Assembly (NCBI GenBank): GCA_902791025.1
Contig: CADATZ010000007.1
Location: 1 to 64,000, forward strand
DNA from: an uncultured Chloroflexota bacterium
Lineage (GTDB): Bacteria > Chloroflexota > Anaerolineae > Anaerolineales > Anaerolineaceae
Length of the DNA: 64,000 bases
Direction: 5' to 3'
Shown: positions 62,935 to 64,000 of the stretch, in pieces
How the letters are laid out: each line of letters starts with the position of its first letter
Position numbering within the stretch: the first letter of the stretch is position 1
The notes under the pieces: generated by a model
Told to the model about the DNA's origin: nothing
The model's database searches: none
What the model saw: only the letters and a program-made list of their open reading frames with translations
Position numbers and translations under genes: made by a program

Positions 62935-64000
62935 TCATTCATTATTTGAAAAAGAATAAAGATAATCAGTTCTCACCCATAAAGATACAGGCGTATCCTC
63001 TGTCATTCGGCTGTCGCCGAAAATCAGCCAATTTCCCCAATCACGGAAGCTGAACCTTGTCCAATCCATTATTCCGCGCCAGTTGCGTTCTGACCTGACA
63101 TATCCCATTGAATCATAGGAGGTACCGGATCGATCAAGTATCAGGTCCACGCCCGTCAGATCAGAGTAAATATTTGATGTGGTTTTGATTCCCGGCAGAT
63201 TCCGCAAGTTCCATTCCACCATTGGGTCATTGACGACAAAATTCAGTCCAAAGTTCACATTTCCCTTATCGCCATGTTTTGCTATTGTTTCTGAAAGCAG
63301 ATCAAACAATGCAGTCTTAGAATAAGAAGTATAAGAACCATTCAAAACGTTAGCTGTATTTTTCAAATGATAATCGGCAGGATGATCGCCTTCCCGGTCA
63401 AATCCGCCGCTATTCCATATACCGGTTATGAGTCCCCAGCTGAGTACGATAAGACAACCGCATATCATTCCTCTGCGGATCGATTCTGATTCAACAAAAC
63501 CTAACAGAATTTTGATGATCAGCACCAGAATCAGAACACTGATGATCGTCAGTAAAACCGTACCGCCAAACCGTGTGAGCGGAAGTGTTTGAACAGATCC
63601 ATTCCATGTAATCTGTACAGGTTCATTTCCATTAGCCTGTTTGAAAAGCTCCACAAGCCGAAAATAGAAAAACGCATAAGCACCGGGGATTATAAAAGCT
63701 GTCATGGCAAATGGAAAATCCAATTTACCTTTCATCCGGTCCAACAGTCTAAGCAACGTGTCCGAAGCAGCAAACCACAGAAAAACGGAGATCCATGGTA
63801 GCATAATGATCCCATGCCAAAGCAATAATCCGACAGCTGCAGCGAGAGACAGGAGTAATGCGGGTATTTTTCCGCTTTTGAAAGAATTATAAATACAAAC
63901 CAGCAGAGGAATTCCGCAATACAGCGCACAAGCCATGATTACAGCCGTCAAACCGGGATATACCCATGATGCTCCCAAACGGATGCTATTTGCAAATCCT
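62935..64000 (-). CDS. Polytopic membrane protein, partial (5' end outside window)
   Basis: At least 355 residues; the frame stays open to the window edge, so the true start lies beyond 64000. Six helices are visible in the first two thirds (for example AVIMACALYCGIPLLV and TVLLTIISVLILVLI), then a soluble C-terminal domain of about 145 residues with DREGDHPADYH and SFRDWGNWLIFGDS. The layout, helices followed by an extracytoplasmic domain, is like GT-C-type membrane glycosyltransferases, but I see no decisive motif in the part present. Confidence 0.55.
   Translation of the reverse strand, partial: GFANSIRLGASWVYPGLTAVIMACALYCGIPLLVCIYNSFKSGKIPALLLSLAAAVGLLLWHGIIMLPWISVFLWFAASDTLLRLLDRMKGKLDFPFAMTAFIIPGAYAFFYFRLVELFKQANGNEPVQITWNGSVQTLPLTRFGGTVLLTIISVLILVLIIKILLGFVESESIRRGMICGCLIVLSWGLITGIWNSGGFDREGDHPADYHLKNTANVLNGSYTSYSKTALFDLLSETIAKHGDKGNVNFGLNFVVNDPMVEWNLRNLPGIKTTSNIYSDLTGVDLILDRSGTSYDSMGYVRSERNWRGIMDWTRFSFRDWGNWLIFGDSRMTEDTPVSLWVRTDYLYSFSNNE

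Overview
The window reads as chromosomal DNA of an anaerobic, heterotrophic bacterium of moderate GC content. The best guess is the phylum Chloroflexota, class Anaerolineae; Clostridia are the main alternative. Clues are the long PTE-rich linker behind a lipobox, a Tat-exported L,D-transpeptidase, a YgiT-type zinc-finger protein, a DUF4157 protein, ATP-type PEP carboxykinase, and many solute-uptake systems. The taxonomic call is inference; there is no rRNA gene here. I see no phage, integrase, IS element or CRISPR array.

Layout. 1-444 is a REP-like palindrome-rich gap. 445-2403 is a c-di-GMP phosphodiesterase. 2709-11158 holds two mirror-image three-gene ABC cassettes (binding protein, double permease, ATPase) meeting tail to tail at a hairpin element. 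11413-15364 has a YfhO-type membrane protein and a family-2 glycosyltransferase whose 3' ends overlap. 15735-18304 has der, a type I signal peptidase and a zinc-finger protein. 18465-23043 pairs a sensor phosphodiesterase with a sensor diguanylate cyclase. 23232-24848 is pckA. 25085-32999 is an oppBCDF-like operon on the minus strand, ending in a duplicated and apparently permuted OppA. 34113-42712 is a second peptide-type ABC locus: two paralogous binding proteins with their own promoters, a permease carrying a DnaJ-like CxxC hairpin, a second permease and a fused double ATPase. 42899-44857 is a GT-C-like membrane protein. 44964-47525 is gyrA. 47841-50756 is a large DUF4157 protein. 50787-52738 is a sugar kinase/class II aldolase pair. 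52851-54013 is an orphan ParA with an acidic repeat protein. 54160-57293 has an L,D-transpeptidase, a YbeD-like protein and a membrane protein. 57425-60125 has leuS and two tRNA-Ala genes. 60239-64000 has a Nudix protein, a kinase-like sensor, cmk and a membrane protein cut by the window edge.

How it fits together. About a quarter of the window is devoted to importing peptides and small anions or metals, matching a fermentative scavenger that uses PEP carboxykinase at the PEP/oxaloacetate node. Binding-protein genes have strong promoters (TTGACA or TTGACG with TAnnAT) and, in three loci, a hairpin separates them from their permease genes, which should favour binding-protein over membrane-protein expression. 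Three c-di-GMP proteins suggest nutrient-linked control of surface behaviour. Several envelope genes (YfhO/GT2, two GT-C-like proteins, L,D-transpeptidase) point to surface polymer decoration.

Two dispersed non-coding repeat families run through the gaps: a ~61-bp hairpin element with compensatory stem changes (four clear copies and one variant), and heptanucleotide tandem repeats directly behind genes. The most unusual items are the permuted tandem OppA, the extracytoplasmic CxxC hairpin in a permease, the orphan DUF4157 protein, the ParA/acidic-repeat pair and the hairpin family.
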